Source: JBDTLH01 sp039934875
GTDB lineage: Bacteria; Acidobacteriota; Terriglobia; Terriglobales; Acidobacteriaceae
DNA: 38,162 bases
Direction: 5' to 3'
Assembly (NCBI GenBank): GCA_039934875.1
Contig: JBDTLH010000002.1
Coordinates: forward strand, 1-38,162
This document shows positions 6,003 to 15,107 of the stretch, piece by piece (position 1 is the stretch's first letter; each line of letters opens with the position of its first letter). Under the pieces are notes generated by a model. It was not told where the DNA came from and searched no databases. It saw only the letters and a list, made by a program, of their open reading frames with translations. The position numbers and the translations under genes were made by a program.

Positions 6003-8537
6003 CTACTTTCTTTTCTTGTTCTTGCGACCGGTTCCCTGGCGTTTGGAAGTTCGCTCGCGCCGTCCCTTTTTCGCTGCGCGCGCCTCTACGGCCTCGGGAC
6101 GCGCACTCTTCCTGCGGGCTTTCGTCTTCGCCTTTCCGCGCGCAACTTCTTTGTTTTCTTCTACTAACGAGAAGTTGATCTTGTGTGCCCCGATGTCCAC
6201 CCGGTCCACAATCACTCGCACCCGGTCGCCCATCGAGTACGTCGTCCCCCAGCGTTCGCCTATCATTTGGCGCGTGTTTTCGTGAAAACGGAAGCTTTCC
6301 TGCTGCTGCATGGTATCCAGCGGCACCAGTCCCTCGACGAATAAGTCCATTAGTTCCACGAACATACCGAACTTTGTGATGGAAACGATCAGCCCATGGT
6401 ATTCCTCTCCGATATGCTGCACCATGAACTGCGCCTTCTTCCACTCGATCAGCTCGCGCTCCGCATCCGCTGCCGCGCGCTCGGTCTCGCTCGCATGGTC
6501 GGCGATCTCGTGCAATTCGTCTTCTGGAATCACCTCGATCAAGTTCTGACGCGCTGACACTCTTTTATGATCAGTAACATGCGCCTGCGCCTGCCCGCGC
6601 AGCACCGCCTTGAGCAGGCGGTGAACGATCAGGTCGGGATAGCGCCGAATAGGCGAGGTAAAGTGGGTATAAGTGGGCGCAGCCAGCGCGAAATGCCCCT
6701 CATTTTTCTCGGAATAGCGCGCCTGCTTCAGCGAGCGCAGCATGAGATATGACAGGATGCGCTCCTCCGGCTTGCCCGCAATCTTCTCCGTCAGCTTTTG
6801 GTACATGCGCGGGGTAATGTGCACCTCTTGCGGCAACTCAATCGTTCTGGGCTGGATGCGCCGATTGCCGCGCCGTTGTTGCTCGCGCCGGTCGGCGTGC
6901 AGTTGAATTTTCTTGACCGGCAGCGCTCCCACTCCGAGCGAATAGCCGAAGCTGGTGGCGAGCACCTCAAACTCGAAGACTTTCTTGGGATCGGGCTTCT
7001 CGTGGATGCGATAGAGCGAAGCGATGTTACGCTGCTCCAGGTATTCGGCGACGCACTCATTCGCGGCCAGCATAAATTCTTCAATCAGGCGATTGGAGAA
7101 CTTGCGCTCCGAGCGGGTGACGCCCTGCATCATGCCCTGCTGATCGAAATCGATCACTGGCTCCGGCAGGTCGAAGTCGATCGCTCCGCGCTGCTGGCGC
7201 TTGCGGTTGAGGATGCGCGCGAGCTCCTCCATGCGCTTGAACTCCGGCACGAGCGCGGCATATTCCTGTTGCGCGGCGGGGTCTCCATCGAGGATGGCCT
7301 GCACCTTGGTATAGGTCATGCGCGCCGCCGAACGGATCACGCCCTCGTGCAGCTCATAACCTGCGATTCCGCCCTGGTGGTCCACCTCCATGATGCAGCT
7401 CATGACCAGGCGATCGAGTTGCGGACGCAGGCTGCACAGGTCAGTCGAGAGTTCCAGGGGCAGCATGGGGATGGCGCGGTCGGGAAAATAAACTGAATTG
7501 CCGCGCAGCCGCGCCTCATCATCGAGGGCCGAGAACGGAGTCACATACTGCGCCACATCGGCGATGTGCACGTGCAACTCGTAGTTGCCGTTTGCTTTGC
7601 GCCGCACCATGACAGCGTCGTCGAAGTCGCGCGCGGTCTCGCCGTCGATGGTGACGATGGGCAGATGGCGGAAGTCGGTGCGCGTCTCCGCCTCCGCGCG
7701 AAAGCCGGCCTCATCGGCGGCGAGTTCGCGCGCCTCGGCGAGCGCATCCTCGGGAAAGACATGGGGCAGGTGGTGTTTGCGGATGACGATCTCGACGTCC
7801 ACTCCAAACTCGTCTTCGTAGCCGAGTATCTCGACCACACGGCCTTTGGGATTGCCCTGTCCGGCGGGGAACTCAGTGATCTCTACGTTGACGACAACAT
7901 TTTCGAGTAAAGGATACTCGCGCGCGCTGGTCTGATCGCCGATGACCCGATGGGCCGTGCTCCTGCCGTAACGTGCATTACTCGCATGGTCCGCCTCAGG
8001 GACCTCTTTGCCCGGCGGAATGACGACCACCTGGCCAATCTTCTCGTCCATGGGATCGACATAGTTCTGTTCCGCGCGCGAATGAAACTTGCCCACCACA
8101 AACACATGACGACGTTCGGCGATGCGCACGATGCGTCCCTCGGCGCGCCCGTCCTGGCGAATAGGGCCGACCTCGACCAGCACCCGGTCACCGTGCATCG
8201 CGTTCAGGGTCGCAGGCGGCGGGATGTAGATGTCGCCGCTGATCTTATCGCGCAAGATCTTGTCGTCGGGGAGCACGAAGCCGTAGCCGTCGCGGTGCAT
8301 AGAGAGGCATCCGGAGACTAAATTTTGCCGGGTGGCGGCCGCCGCGGGGAGGGTGAAGCGGTCGCGCTCCACCTCGAGCAGGCGGCGGGAGCGGACGAGG
8401 GCGTGCAATGCATCGGCAAGTTCGCGCCGTTGATCGCTGCCCTTGAGATTGAGTTCCCGCAGCAGTTGTTTGTATCCGGCGGATTGGTTCGGAAGGCGCT
8501 CGATGTGGCGCAGCAGGTCGTCGCTCTTGATGGTCAC
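6003..8537 (-). CDS. rnr: Ribonuclease R (RNB-family 3'-5' exoribonuclease)
   Basis: About 844 aa. Order: an N-terminal winged-helix-like segment (DDLLRHIERLPNQSAGYKQLL), a cold-shock domain with GCLSMHRDGYGFVLPDD, the RNB catalytic core with TIDGETARDFDDAV (the acidic residues that bind Mg2+), SVYFPDRAIPMLP, SNRLIEEFMLAANE and HFTSPIRRYPDLIVHR, then an S1 domain (GLIVSITKFGMFVELMDLFV), and a very basic tail of about 65 residues ending in repeated Lys/Arg. RNase R degrades structured RNA and acts in RNA quality control; the Lys-rich tail is typical of RNase R rather than RNase II. The frame is open to 8603 (TTG); I prefer the GTG at 8537 because the homology-like N-terminus (VTIKSDDLL) starts there, but the start is uncertain. 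Confidence 0.95.
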   Translation of the reverse strand: MTIKSDDLLRHIERLPNQSAGYKQLLRELNLKGSDQRRELADALHALVRSRRLLEVERDRFTLPAAAATRQNLVSGCLSMHRDGYGFVLPDDKILRDKISGDIYIPPPATLNAMHGDRVLVEVGPIRQDGRAEGRIVRIAERRHVFVVGKFHSRAEQNYVDPMDEKIGQVVVIPPGKEVPEADHASNARYGRSTAHRVIGDQTSAREYPLLENVVVNVEITEFPAGQGNPKGRVVEILGYEDEFGVDVEIVIRKHHLPHVFPEDALAEARELAADEAGFRAEAETRTDFRHLPIVTIDGETARDFDDAVMVRRKANGNYELHVHIADVAQYVTPFSALDDEARLRGNSVYFPDRAIPMLPLELSTDLCSLRPQLDRLVMSCIMEVDHQGGIAGYELHEGVIRSAARMTYTKVQAILDGDPAAQQEYAALVPEFKRMEELARILNRKRQQRGAIDFDLPEPVIDFDQQGMMQGVTRSERKFSNRLIEEFMLAANECVAEYLEQRNIASLYRIHEKPDPKKVFEFEVLATSFGYSLGVGALPVKKIQLHADRREQQRRGNRRIQPRTIELPQEVHITPRMYQKLTEKIAGKPEERILSYLMLRSLKQARYSEKNEGHFALAAPTYTHFTSPIRRYPDLIVHRLLKAVLRGQAQAHVTDHKRVSARQNLIEVIPEDELHEIADHASETERAAADAERELIEWKKAQFMVQHIGEEYHGLIVSITKFGMFVELMDLFVEGLVPLDTMQQQESFRFHENTRQMIGERWGTTYSMGDRVRVIVDRVDIGAHKINFSLVEENKEVARGKAKTKARRKSARPEAVEARAAKKGRRERTSKRQGTGRKNKKRK

Positions 8538-8836
8538 GCGCTTTGATTTAATCACAGGTGAAAGGCCATTCACCACTGAGGCACGGTGGACAGAAGTTTT
8601 CAAATTGTCCGTTGCCTAAGCTCATACCTTCGGCGAATGGGGCCACCGGCAACGTTGCTTATGGAGAATCGTCCACGCCCGAGGAGTAACACTATTCTCA
8701 GATGTATTTATGAGCGCATCGCTCAGCACGACATTTCGCGGTTGCGACGATATAGGCGACCGTCGTCCACTTTGCACCTTCGTCACAGGTTCGTGTTCTC
8801 TGGGGTTGCTCTACGATTGCGCTGGGGCGTAACCCG

Positions 8837-10606
8837 TTAAAACGCCCCGCCGCCGCCGCCGCCGAAGCCGCCGCCGCTGAATCCCCCGCCTCCACCGCCG
8901 CCGAAGCCAGAGCCACTGGCGCTGGCCTGCGGCGCGGCCACGAATGCTTGCCCGGTGGTCTGGACCATGCTGCCCAGCGAGCTCATGAAATACATGGTGC
9001 TGAACGTGCCGGGAGAGAAGCCGCCGTCGTACCAACTCGGCGGGTTCTGGATGATCCCGCTGAACGCCTTCGCCCAATGCTGCTCAACGCCCAGGGCCAT
9101 CGCATAGGCGAGATACTTTTCGAAGGTATCGGGCGGCATGCGCTTCAGACGGTCTTCGTCCACCCGCTTCATGAACTCGCGCAGCCCGAGGACCTGGGCC
9201 TTGGTCTTCGCCCCCTGCAAGGTGGTCGCCGAAAGGTGGCGGGCGAAGAAAAACATGATGATGGCTGCCACGACCGCCGCGCCGACCAGCCATAGGCCGG
9301 ACCTCAGAAAATTCGCGCCGAAGAAAAACACGGCGATCAGGAAGGGCGCGGCGGCGATGGCTGCGCCGAGGAAGAGGTAGCCAAAGGCCTGCTGAGGATC
9401 GACGGCATACATTCCCTTGCGATCGAGCTCCGCCATGATGCTCTCTTTGATCTTGGGAACGACCACATAGAAACGATTGCGCAGCTCAGAGACAAGCACC
9501 GTCTGTCCGGAAGAGAAGATGTTGTTCAGCATCATCTGCTCATACGGGGCGAGTGAAGCGTCCGGCTGTTTGAGCAACTCAAGCTGATAATCCCTGGAGG
9601 TGCTGAGCAGGTGCTTGGTGGATATCTCGTGGATCTTGAGATAGCCGCGGACGGCAAGATCGATGAGCGTAGAGGTGACATCGCGAGGATCGGTGGTATC
9701 GTCCACCAAGGTGCCGCACTCGGCGGGAGACATGCCCGGCGGCGGCTCATATTGGGCGGCGACGGAGAGCACAGCCGCTCCGACGCCGCTCTTGCCATCT
9801 ATGTGGCGCTTGATGCGGAACATGACGGCCAACGTCCAGAACGGGAGCAGGATGATGGAGTTCGCGGCGAGAAAGCGCCACCAGCGGGTAAGCGTGGAGG
9901 GTTCGCTGAGGACGCCTTTGGGCAGGGCGATGTCGAGCGTCAGCCCCTCGCGCGCGGAGAGCGGATTGCTGCTTTCGACCGTGACTTGCCCCGGCTGGAT
10001 CGAAACCAAAGCATCGCGTCCGCGCGATCCATACGATCCAGTGAACGCCTGGGCGCGTTCGTCGTGAGCGCCTTTAGGGAGATGGACGACGGCGCTGGCG
10101 GCGTCGATGGGGACGCGCCAATCGTTGCCGGTCACATTCCAGTAGAACTCGTCGTAGTCTTTGAAAAAGCGCGATGCCGCGGCGGCCGAATAACGGATGT
10201 TGACCACGCGCGTCGCATTCACGGCACCCGGGATGTAAATGCGGATATTTTCGAAGCGCCCGGAGTGCGAGGTCTGGTACTTGAGCTTGTCGCCATTGCT
10301 GTCGGTCACGGCGTTGACCGAGAGATCGAGAGAATAATTGCCGCCCTTGGGGCCGGGATATTCGGTGGGAATCGAGCGGTCGATGCCGTGGAAGGAACCT
10401 TGAAAGAGCACCGTGAGCCGCTCGACAACCTCAACGGAGCCGTCTTTGTGGAGCGTAATGTCGGAGTGAAAATCCTGGATGCGCCAGGAGCGGCCGGAGT
10501 CCCCGTTTTGAGCGTCGGTGCGTGGTAGCAAGGCGAAGAGCAGCAGGAACAGGATGGTCGTACAGGCACTCTTCTTGCCGCAACATACAGCATGGAACCA
10601 CGACAT
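8837..10606 (-). CDS. DUF2207 membrane protein with Gly-rich C-terminus
   Basis: 589 aa from the ATG at 10606 (AAAGG just upstream). An N-terminal signal peptide (TTILFLLLFALLPRTDAQ) is followed by an extracytoplasmic beta domain of about 240 residues (SWRIQDFHSDITLHKDGSVE), one membrane helix, a cytoplasmic part (EPPPGMSPAECGTLVDD), two further helices, and the tail segment EFMKRVDEDRLKRMPPDTFE. It ends in a run of Gly, Ser and Phe. This is the DUF2207 (YciQ-like) architecture. It follows lemA with a 67-bp gap that contains a hairpin repeat, and the two are very often paired. The function of the pair is not established; a role in the envelope is likely. Confidence 0.88.
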   Translation of the reverse strand: MSWFHAVCCGKKSACTTILFLLLFALLPRTDAQNGDSGRSWRIQDFHSDITLHKDGSVEVVERLTVLFQGSFHGIDRSIPTEYPGPKGGNYSLDLSVNAVTDSNGDKLKYQTSHSGRFENIRIYIPGAVNATRVVNIRYSAAAASRFFKDYDEFYWNVTGNDWRVPIDAASAVVHLPKGAHDERAQAFTGSYGSRGRDALVSIQPGQVTVESSNPLSAREGLTLDIALPKGVLSEPSTLTRWWRFLAANSIILLPFWTLAVMFRIKRHIDGKSGVGAAVLSVAAQYEPPPGMSPAECGTLVDDTTDPRDVTSTLIDLAVRGYLKIHEISTKHLLSTSRDYQLELLKQPDASLAPYEQMMLNNIFSSGQTVLVSELRNRFYVVVPKIKESIMAELDRKGMYAVDPQQAFGYLFLGAAIAAAPFLIAVFFFGANFLRSGLWLVGAAVVAAIIMFFFARHLSATTLQGAKTKAQVLGLREFMKRVDEDRLKRMPPDTFEKYLAYAMALGVEQHWAKAFSGIIQNPPSWYDGGFSPGTFSTMYFMSSLGSMVQTTGQAFVAAPQASASGSGFGGGGGGGFSGGGFGGGGGGAF

Positions 10607-10637
10607 TGTTCGTGACCTTTCAAACACGCGCGCGATA

Positions 10638-10661
10638 GGCACGGACAGGAGTGTCTGTGCC
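10638..10661. repeat. REP-like hairpin repeat between lemA and the DUF2207 gene
   Basis: GGCACGGACA (10638-10647), loop GGAG, TGTCTGTGCC (10652-10661): a 10-bp stem with one G-T pair. From memory this GGCACRGACA/TGTCTGTGCC element is dispersed through many acidobacterial genomes. Read through, it yields the false peptide AQTLLSV. Here it lies in the lemA-DUF2207 gap, where it could affect mRNA processing. Confidence 0.6.
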
Positions 10662-10673
10662 ACCGGACAAACC

Positions 10674-11228
10674 CTAGAACTTGACGGCGACGTTCTCCCG
10701 GTCGGCGACATTTTCCATCTCGAAGAACTGGCGGGTGGTGAAGTGGAACATGCCCGCGATCGTGTTGGTGGGGAAGGACTGGATCTTGGTGTTGAAGTCG
10801 CGCACCACAGCGTTGTAATAACGGCGTGCGTTCTGGATGTTGTCCTCGACCGAGGCCAGCGTGCCTTGCAGGCTGAGGAAATTCTGGTCGGCCTTCAGTT
10901 GTGGATAGTTCTCGGCGACCGCATAGAGGCCGCGCATGGATTGGGTGAGTTGCACCTCGGCGGCGGCCTTCTCCTCCGGAGTGTTCGCGGTGATCGCCGC
11001 GGAGCGGGAGCGGGCGATGTCTTCGAAGGTGCTCTTCTCGTGCGCCGCGTAGCCCTTCACGGTTTCGACGATGTTGGGGATGAGGTCGTGGCGGCGCTTC
11101 AATTGCACGTCGATGTCAGACCATGCGGAATCGGCGCGAACTTTGAGTTGCACCAGGCCGTTGTACATGCCCATCAAAATGAAGCCGATAACGACAATGA
11201 TCGCGATAATGATGCCAAGTGCCAGCAT
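10674..11228 (-). CDS. lemA: LemA family protein
   Basis: 184 aa. The start at 11228 was chosen because GGAGG lies nine bases upstream; the longer in-frame start at 11258 has no such site. Residues 1-25 are one membrane helix (LALGIIIAIIVVIGFILMGM), followed by the helical LemA domain with its family motifs: YNGLVQLKVRADSAWSDIDV, LKRRHDLIPNIVETVKGYA, then LRGLYAVAENYPQLKA-like and FLSLQGTLASVEDNIQNARR, and near the end FPTNTIAGMFHF. The orientation is short N-terminus in, helical bundle outside the cytoplasmic membrane. It precedes the DUF2207 gene, probably in one transcript. The exact role of the family is unknown. Confidence 0.93.
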   Translation of the reverse strand: MLALGIIIAIIVVIGFILMGMYNGLVQLKVRADSAWSDIDVQLKRRHDLIPNIVETVKGYAAHEKSTFEDIARSRSAAITANTPEEKAAAEVQLTQSMRGLYAVAENYPQLKADQNFLSLQGTLASVEDNIQNARRYYNAVVRDFNTKIQSFPTNTIAGMFHFTTRQFFEMENVADRENVAVKF

Positions 11229-11540
11229 GACAGAGTACCTCCGTATAACCTGAGCCATTGTATAAGAGCGGGCTCGCGGGTATCGCCGCGGGACCGGCGA
11301 TACCCATTGAAGCGCGACCATAACCGCCTGGTTTGCTGCTTCGCAGAGACCGGCATCGCTTCTGGTAAACCATTGATAGCATAGAGTTTATAGGCGCAAT
11401 TTGAGGCATTAAAGCAGCCTATCCGTGATAAAATTAAGATTACTGTTCAGCACACAATTCATTAGACATCCGAATGCGCAACATGCGTTTGGCTAGGGCG
11501 AGTTTGCGTTTCCGCGTGTGTCTGAGCAGAACCAATATCT
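11229..11540. promoter_or_regulatory. Divergent promoter region of lemA and gyrA
   Basis: A 312-bp gap between divergent genes, so it must hold both promoters. The 11390-11460 part is AT-rich. TTGAGG at 11401 and TGATAA at 11426 are 19 bp apart and could serve gyrA. No other signal stands out. Confidence 0.3.
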
Positions 11541-14225
11541 ATGGCTGACGAACAGAATCGACTTCCTTTAGGCGGCGGCGACGGGGCTGGCGGCGGAGAC
11601 AATCCGCCGCAGGGCCCGGGCGCGGCAAACATACAACCGATCAATATCGAAGAGGAGATGCGCCGTTCATATCTCGATTATTCGATGTCGGTGATTATCG
11701 GGCGCGCGCTGCCCGATGTGCGCGACGGGTTGAAGCCGGTGCATCGCCGCGTGCTGTTCGGCATGAACGAGATGGGCCTGCAGCACAATAAGAAGTACAT
11801 GAAGTGCGCCAAGGTAGTGGGGCTGGTGATGGGCAACTACCACCCCCACGGCGACACTGCGATCTATGACACGCTGGTGAGAATGGCGCAGCCGTTTTCC
11901 TTGCGCTATCCGCTGATTGACGGGCAGGGCAATTTCGGCTCGGTGGACGGCGACCCGCCGGCGGCGATGCGTTATACAGAGTGCCGATTGATGCGCTCGG
12001 CGGGCGAGATGATCTCCGACCTGGATAAAGAGACGGTTGATTTCGTGCCGAATTATGACGAGTCAACATTGGAACCGACGGTGTTGCCGACGCGCATTCC
12101 GAATCTGCTGGTGAATGGATCGAATGGGATCGCCGTCGGAATGGCGACCAACATCCCGCCACATAACCTGACGGAGATCGTGGAGGCGGCAATCCTGCTG
12201 GTGCAGAAGCCACAGACGACGTTGGCGGAAATTCTGGAAATTGTGAAGGGGCCGGATTTTCCCACCGGTGGATATATCTACGGCAAGAGCGGCATCGCCA
12301 GCGCGTATACCAAGGGGCGCGGTCGCTTCATCATGCGCGCCAAGGCGAAGATTGAGGCGCTGGGCAAGGACAGGCAGTCGATTATCGTCACCGAGATTCC
12401 GTATCAGGTGAATAAGTCGAAGCTGATCGAGCGCATCGCGGAGCTGGTGAACGACAAGGTCGCGGAGGACATCTCCGATGTGCGCGATGAATCCGACCGC
12501 GACGGGATGCGCATTGTGATTGAGTTGAAGCGCGGGGCGGAGACCCAGATCGTGCTCAATCAGCTCTACAAGCACACCCAGATGCAGGAGAGCTTCTCGA
12601 TGATCTTTCTCGCGGTGGCGAACAATGCGCCGCACGAGATGGGGCTGGTGGAGGCGATACAGCACTTCATCGACCACCGCATCGATGTGGTGCGGCGGCG
12701 CACCGCGTACCTGCTGCGCAAGGCGCAGGAGCGGGAGCACATCTTAGAGGGCTACCGGATTGCGCTCGACAATCTCGATGAAGTGATCAAGCTGATCCGC
12801 TCGTCGGCATCGCGCGGCGAAGCGAAGGAGAAGCTGCTCGGCGCCAAGTTCAAGATACTGGACACGGCGATGGTCGAGCGGCTGCGCACGGCGGGCACGC
12901 TGATCGGCAGCGGCGAGGGGCGGCTTTCATCGCGGCAGGCGGACGCCATCCTCGAGCTGCAACTCTATCGTCTGACCCGGCTCTCGACCGACGAAATCCT
13001 TAAAGAGCTGCTCGATATTCGCAAGCAGATTGCGGAGTATGAATCCATATTGGGCTCGGAGAAGAAGCTGCGCTCGGTAATCGTTAAGGAGTTGCAGGAG
13101 GTCAAAGCGCAGTACGGCGACGAGCGGCGCACCGAGATCGTGGATGAGTCGGTGGAGCTTACGCTCGAAGACCTGATCGCGGACGAGCAGGTGGCGATCA
13201 CGGTTTCGCACTCGGGATATATGAAGCGGACCGCGCTCTCGACGTATCGGCAGCAGCGGCGCGGCGGGCAGGGGCGCAAGGGCATGAGCACGCGCGACGA
13301 GGATTTCGTCGAGCAGTTGTTTATCGCCTCGACTCACGCCTACATCCTGATCTTCACCAACACGGGTCGGGTGTATTGGCTGAAGGTGTATGAGATCCCC
13401 GATATTCAGGCGGCGGGCAAAGGTAAGGCGATCGCCGCGCTGGTGGCGCTGCAACCGGGCGAGACCGTGCGGGCAATGCTGCCGGTGCGCAACCTGGAGC
13501 AGGAGGACAAGTTCATCTTCTTCGCTACGCGCAAGGGCACGGTGAAGAAGACTCCGCTTAAGGATTTCTGCAACGTGATGTCGCGCGGCATTATCGCGAT
13601 TGGGATTGACGATGACGATGAGCTGGTGAGCGTGCGGCTGACGGATGGCACGAACCAGGTGTTTCTCGCCTCGCATGAAGGCATGGCGATCCGCTTCAAC
13701 GATAGCGATGTGCGCTCGATGGGGCGTCCGGCGTATGGAGTGCGGGGGATGCACCTGGGTGCGAAGGACCATATCGTCGGCATGGCCGTCACCAAGCACA
13801 AGCTGAATGGCGATGCGGCGAAGAAGCTGGAAAAGGCGGAGAAGGAGGGCGAGGTGGTGGACGCTTCGACCATCCTGACCTCACAACTCATTCTAAGCGT
13901 GACCGAGAATGGCTATGGCAAGCGCACGGACATCGAGGCGTATCGCCTGCAGACGCGCGGCGGCAAAGGCGTGATCAACGTCAAAACGACGGCGAAGAAC
14001 GGCAACGTCTCGACCATCCTGCTGGTGGATGAACACTCGGAATGCGTAGTGATCAGCCAGTACGGCAAGATCATTCGCATCGACACCGCGCAGGTGCGGG
14101 CGGCGGGACGCTCGACCCAAGGAGTGCGGCTGCTATCGCTCGACGCCGGAGATAAGGTGGCGGCGGCGGTGGTGATTCCTCCGGAGGACAAGGTCGCGCC
14201 GGCGGATGGGGTGTTGTTACAGTGA
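11541..14225 (+). CDS. gyrA: DNA gyrase subunit A
   Basis: 894 aa. The breakage-reunion domain shows RALPDVRDGLKPVHRRVLFG, the HPHGDTAIYDTLVRMAQ region and the catalytic Tyr in AAMRYTECR (Y145). The long coiled-coil arm follows, then the six-bladed C-terminal DNA-wrapping domain. The Ser83 position of E. coli GyrA is Thr here (T106), and the Asp87 position is Asp (D110). The GyrA box, which sets gyrase apart from topoisomerase IV, reads QRRGGQG rather than QRRGGKG. The N-terminus has an extra Gly/Pro-rich stretch of about 25 residues. Gyrase introduces negative supercoils with GyrB, which is not in the window. No strong ribosome site precedes the ATG. A TAC module sits immediately downstream. 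Confidence 0.97.
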   Translation: MADEQNRLPLGGGDGAGGGDNPPQGPGAANIQPINIEEEMRRSYLDYSMSVIIGRALPDVRDGLKPVHRRVLFGMNEMGLQHNKKYMKCAKVVGLVMGNYHPHGDTAIYDTLVRMAQPFSLRYPLIDGQGNFGSVDGDPPAAMRYTECRLMRSAGEMISDLDKETVDFVPNYDESTLEPTVLPTRIPNLLVNGSNGIAVGMATNIPPHNLTEIVEAAILLVQKPQTTLAEILEIVKGPDFPTGGYIYGKSGIASAYTKGRGRFIMRAKAKIEALGKDRQSIIVTEIPYQVNKSKLIERIAELVNDKVAEDISDVRDESDRDGMRIVIELKRGAETQIVLNQLYKHTQMQESFSMIFLAVANNAPHEMGLVEAIQHFIDHRIDVVRRRTAYLLRKAQEREHILEGYRIALDNLDEVIKLIRSSASRGEAKEKLLGAKFKILDTAMVERLRTAGTLIGSGEGRLSSRQADAILELQLYRLTRLSTDEILKELLDIRKQIAEYESILGSEKKLRSVIVKELQEVKAQYGDERRTEIVDESVELTLEDLIADEQVAITVSHSGYMKRTALSTYRQQRRGGQGRKGMSTRDEDFVEQLFIASTHAYILIFTNTGRVYWLKVYEIPDIQAAGKGKAIAALVALQPGETVRAMLPVRNLEQEDKFIFFATRKGTVKKTPLKDFCNVMSRGIIAIGIDDDDELVSVRLTDGTNQVFLASHEGMAIRFNDSDVRSMGRPAYGVRGMHLGAKDHIVGMAVTKHKLNGDAAKKLEKAEKEGEVVDASTILTSQLILSVTENGYGKRTDIEAYRLQTRGGKGVINVKTTAKNGNVSTILLVDEHSECVVISQYGKIIRIDTAQVRAAGRSTQGVRLLSLDAGDKVAAAVVIPPEDKVAPADGVLLQ

Positions 14226-14285
14226 TGCAGACATTTACATTTCCACAGACAATCCACAGCAAGTTTGCCTTTTTCACGTATTTTA

Positions 14286-14303
14286 GTTAATTTATAGGTT
14301 AAC
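14286..14303. promoter_or_regulatory. Inverted repeat over the putative -10 of the TAC operon
   Basis: GTTAA (14286-14290), eight bases, TTAAC (14299-14303), enclosing TTTATA (14291-14296), which could be the -10 box, 14 bp before the toxin ATG. Antitoxins of this type repress their own operon by binding such repeats. The -35 is unclear (TTGCCT at 14265 would give a 20-bp spacer). Confidence 0.45.
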
Positions 14304-14316
14304 GTGGTTCTGATGA

Positions 14317-14691
14317 ATGTCGAATATTGTCTATAGAGGCAGTCGATTCACAATTGAATACGCTGTCTTGAAAGGCAATGAGATGCCAGCAGAGGTGTTT
14401 CTGTTAAAGCAGCCGATCCAGCATCAAGCCCGCCTTAGTGTGCTGTTCGAAAAACTTAGCGACCATGGTCAAATTTCGAACCGCGAGCAGTTTAAGAAGC
14501 TTACGCGGGAGCTTTGGGAGTTTAAGGCATTTCAGATAAGAATGCCTTGTTATTTTAGACCTGATCGAAGAGTTGTCGTCACGCATGGATTTATAAAGAA
14601 GAAGGATCGAGTGGACAAGCAAGAGTTGACCCGTGCTGAAGCCATTCGAAATGAATACGAAAGATCATTGATCCAGAGAGGGAAGGGATGA
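14317..14691 (+). CDS. higB: HigB/RelE-like toxin of a toxin-antitoxin-chaperone module
   Basis: 124 aa. The pattern fits the HigB/Gp49 branch of RelE-fold mRNA interferases: IEYAVLKGNEMPAEVFLLKQ, a helical pair, LTRELWEFKAFQIRMPCYFR, then VVVTHGFIKKKDRVDKQELT and a last basic helix. In known members, the basic and aromatic residues in this C-terminal half cut mRNA at the ribosome. It is the first gene of three, with its TGA overlapping the ATG of the antitoxin (ATGA at 14688-14691). The toxin-first order is the one seen in the HigBA-SecB module of Mycobacterium tuberculosis. AT content is visibly higher than in gyrA, which suggests recent transfer. Confidence 0.78.
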   Translation: MSNIVYRGSRFTIEYAVLKGNEMPAEVFLLKQPIQHQARLSVLFEKLSDHGQISNREQFKKLTRELWEFKAFQIRMPCYFRPDRRVVVTHGFIKKKDRVDKQELTRAEAIRNEYERSLIQRGKG

Positions 14692-15107
14692 GAGAAACCA
14701 CTGCTGTTGATCGTTTCCTGTCGCAGTCGGAAGAAAATCGGCTTGCTTTCGAACAAGAGAAGGTCATTGTGGGTGTCACGGAGCTTCTGTCGGAGTTGAT
14801 GGAACAGAAGCACATGACCAAGAGTGCTCTTGCGAAGCGGCTCGGAACATCGAAAGCGTATGTGACCCAAGCTCTTAGAGGTGACAAGAATCTTAGCTTG
14901 AGGACAGTGGCAAGCTTCTTTTACGCTTTGGAGCAAAGAGTCGAGTTGCGGCCTATTGCGCTGAATGAAATGTCTGTTGATACCCAATGGGGAGAAGACT
15001 TTTGGAACTTGAGCGGAACCGCTGAAGCTGTTCCTCCGCCGGGACAACTTCACTATAGGCCGACCGATAATCCAAAAATTCTTGAGCTTCTCAGGAATGC
15101 AGCTTAA
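14688..15107 (+). CDS. higA: HigA-like XRE antitoxin with a C-terminal chaperone-addiction tail
   Basis: 139 aa. Residues about 45-85 are an XRE-type helix-turn-helix (KSALAKRLGTSKAYVTQALR, then NLSLRTVASFFYAL). The tail of about 45 residues after the HTH is rich in Trp, Phe, Pro and Tyr (TQWGEDFWNLSGTAEAVPPP, then LHYRPTDNPKILELL). In TAC systems the antitoxin carries an unstable aromatic C-terminal ChAD segment that must be held by the SecB-like chaperone, and this tail fits that description. The stop codon overlaps the next ATG (TAATG at 15105-15109), so the three genes are translationally coupled. It should repress the promoter upstream of 14317. Confidence 0.8.
   Translation: MRETTAVDRFLSQSEENRLAFEQEKVIVGVTELLSELMEQKHMTKSALAKRLGTSKAYVTQALRGDKNLSLRTVASFFYALEQRVELRPIALNEMSVDTQWGEDFWNLSGTAEAVPPPGQLHYRPTDNPKILELLRNAA

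Noticed and set aside
8604..8836. Possible small RNA in the rnr-DUF2207 gap
   Set aside because: I folded the region by eye on both strands and found no stable structure, promoter-terminator pair or known RNA motif.
9611..10528. 305-codon open frame antisense to the DUF2207 gene
   Set aside because: Shadow of a real gene; no start signal or recognisable domain.
12927..13799. 290-codon open frame antisense to gyrA
   Set aside because: His/Arg/Leu-rich shadow typical of a GC-rich coding strand.
14230..14265. DnaA-box-like sequences (TTTCCACAG, CAATCCACA) after gyrA
   Set aside because: Each differs from TTATNCACA by two or more bases, only two are present, and there is no dnaA or dnaN nearby; not an origin.
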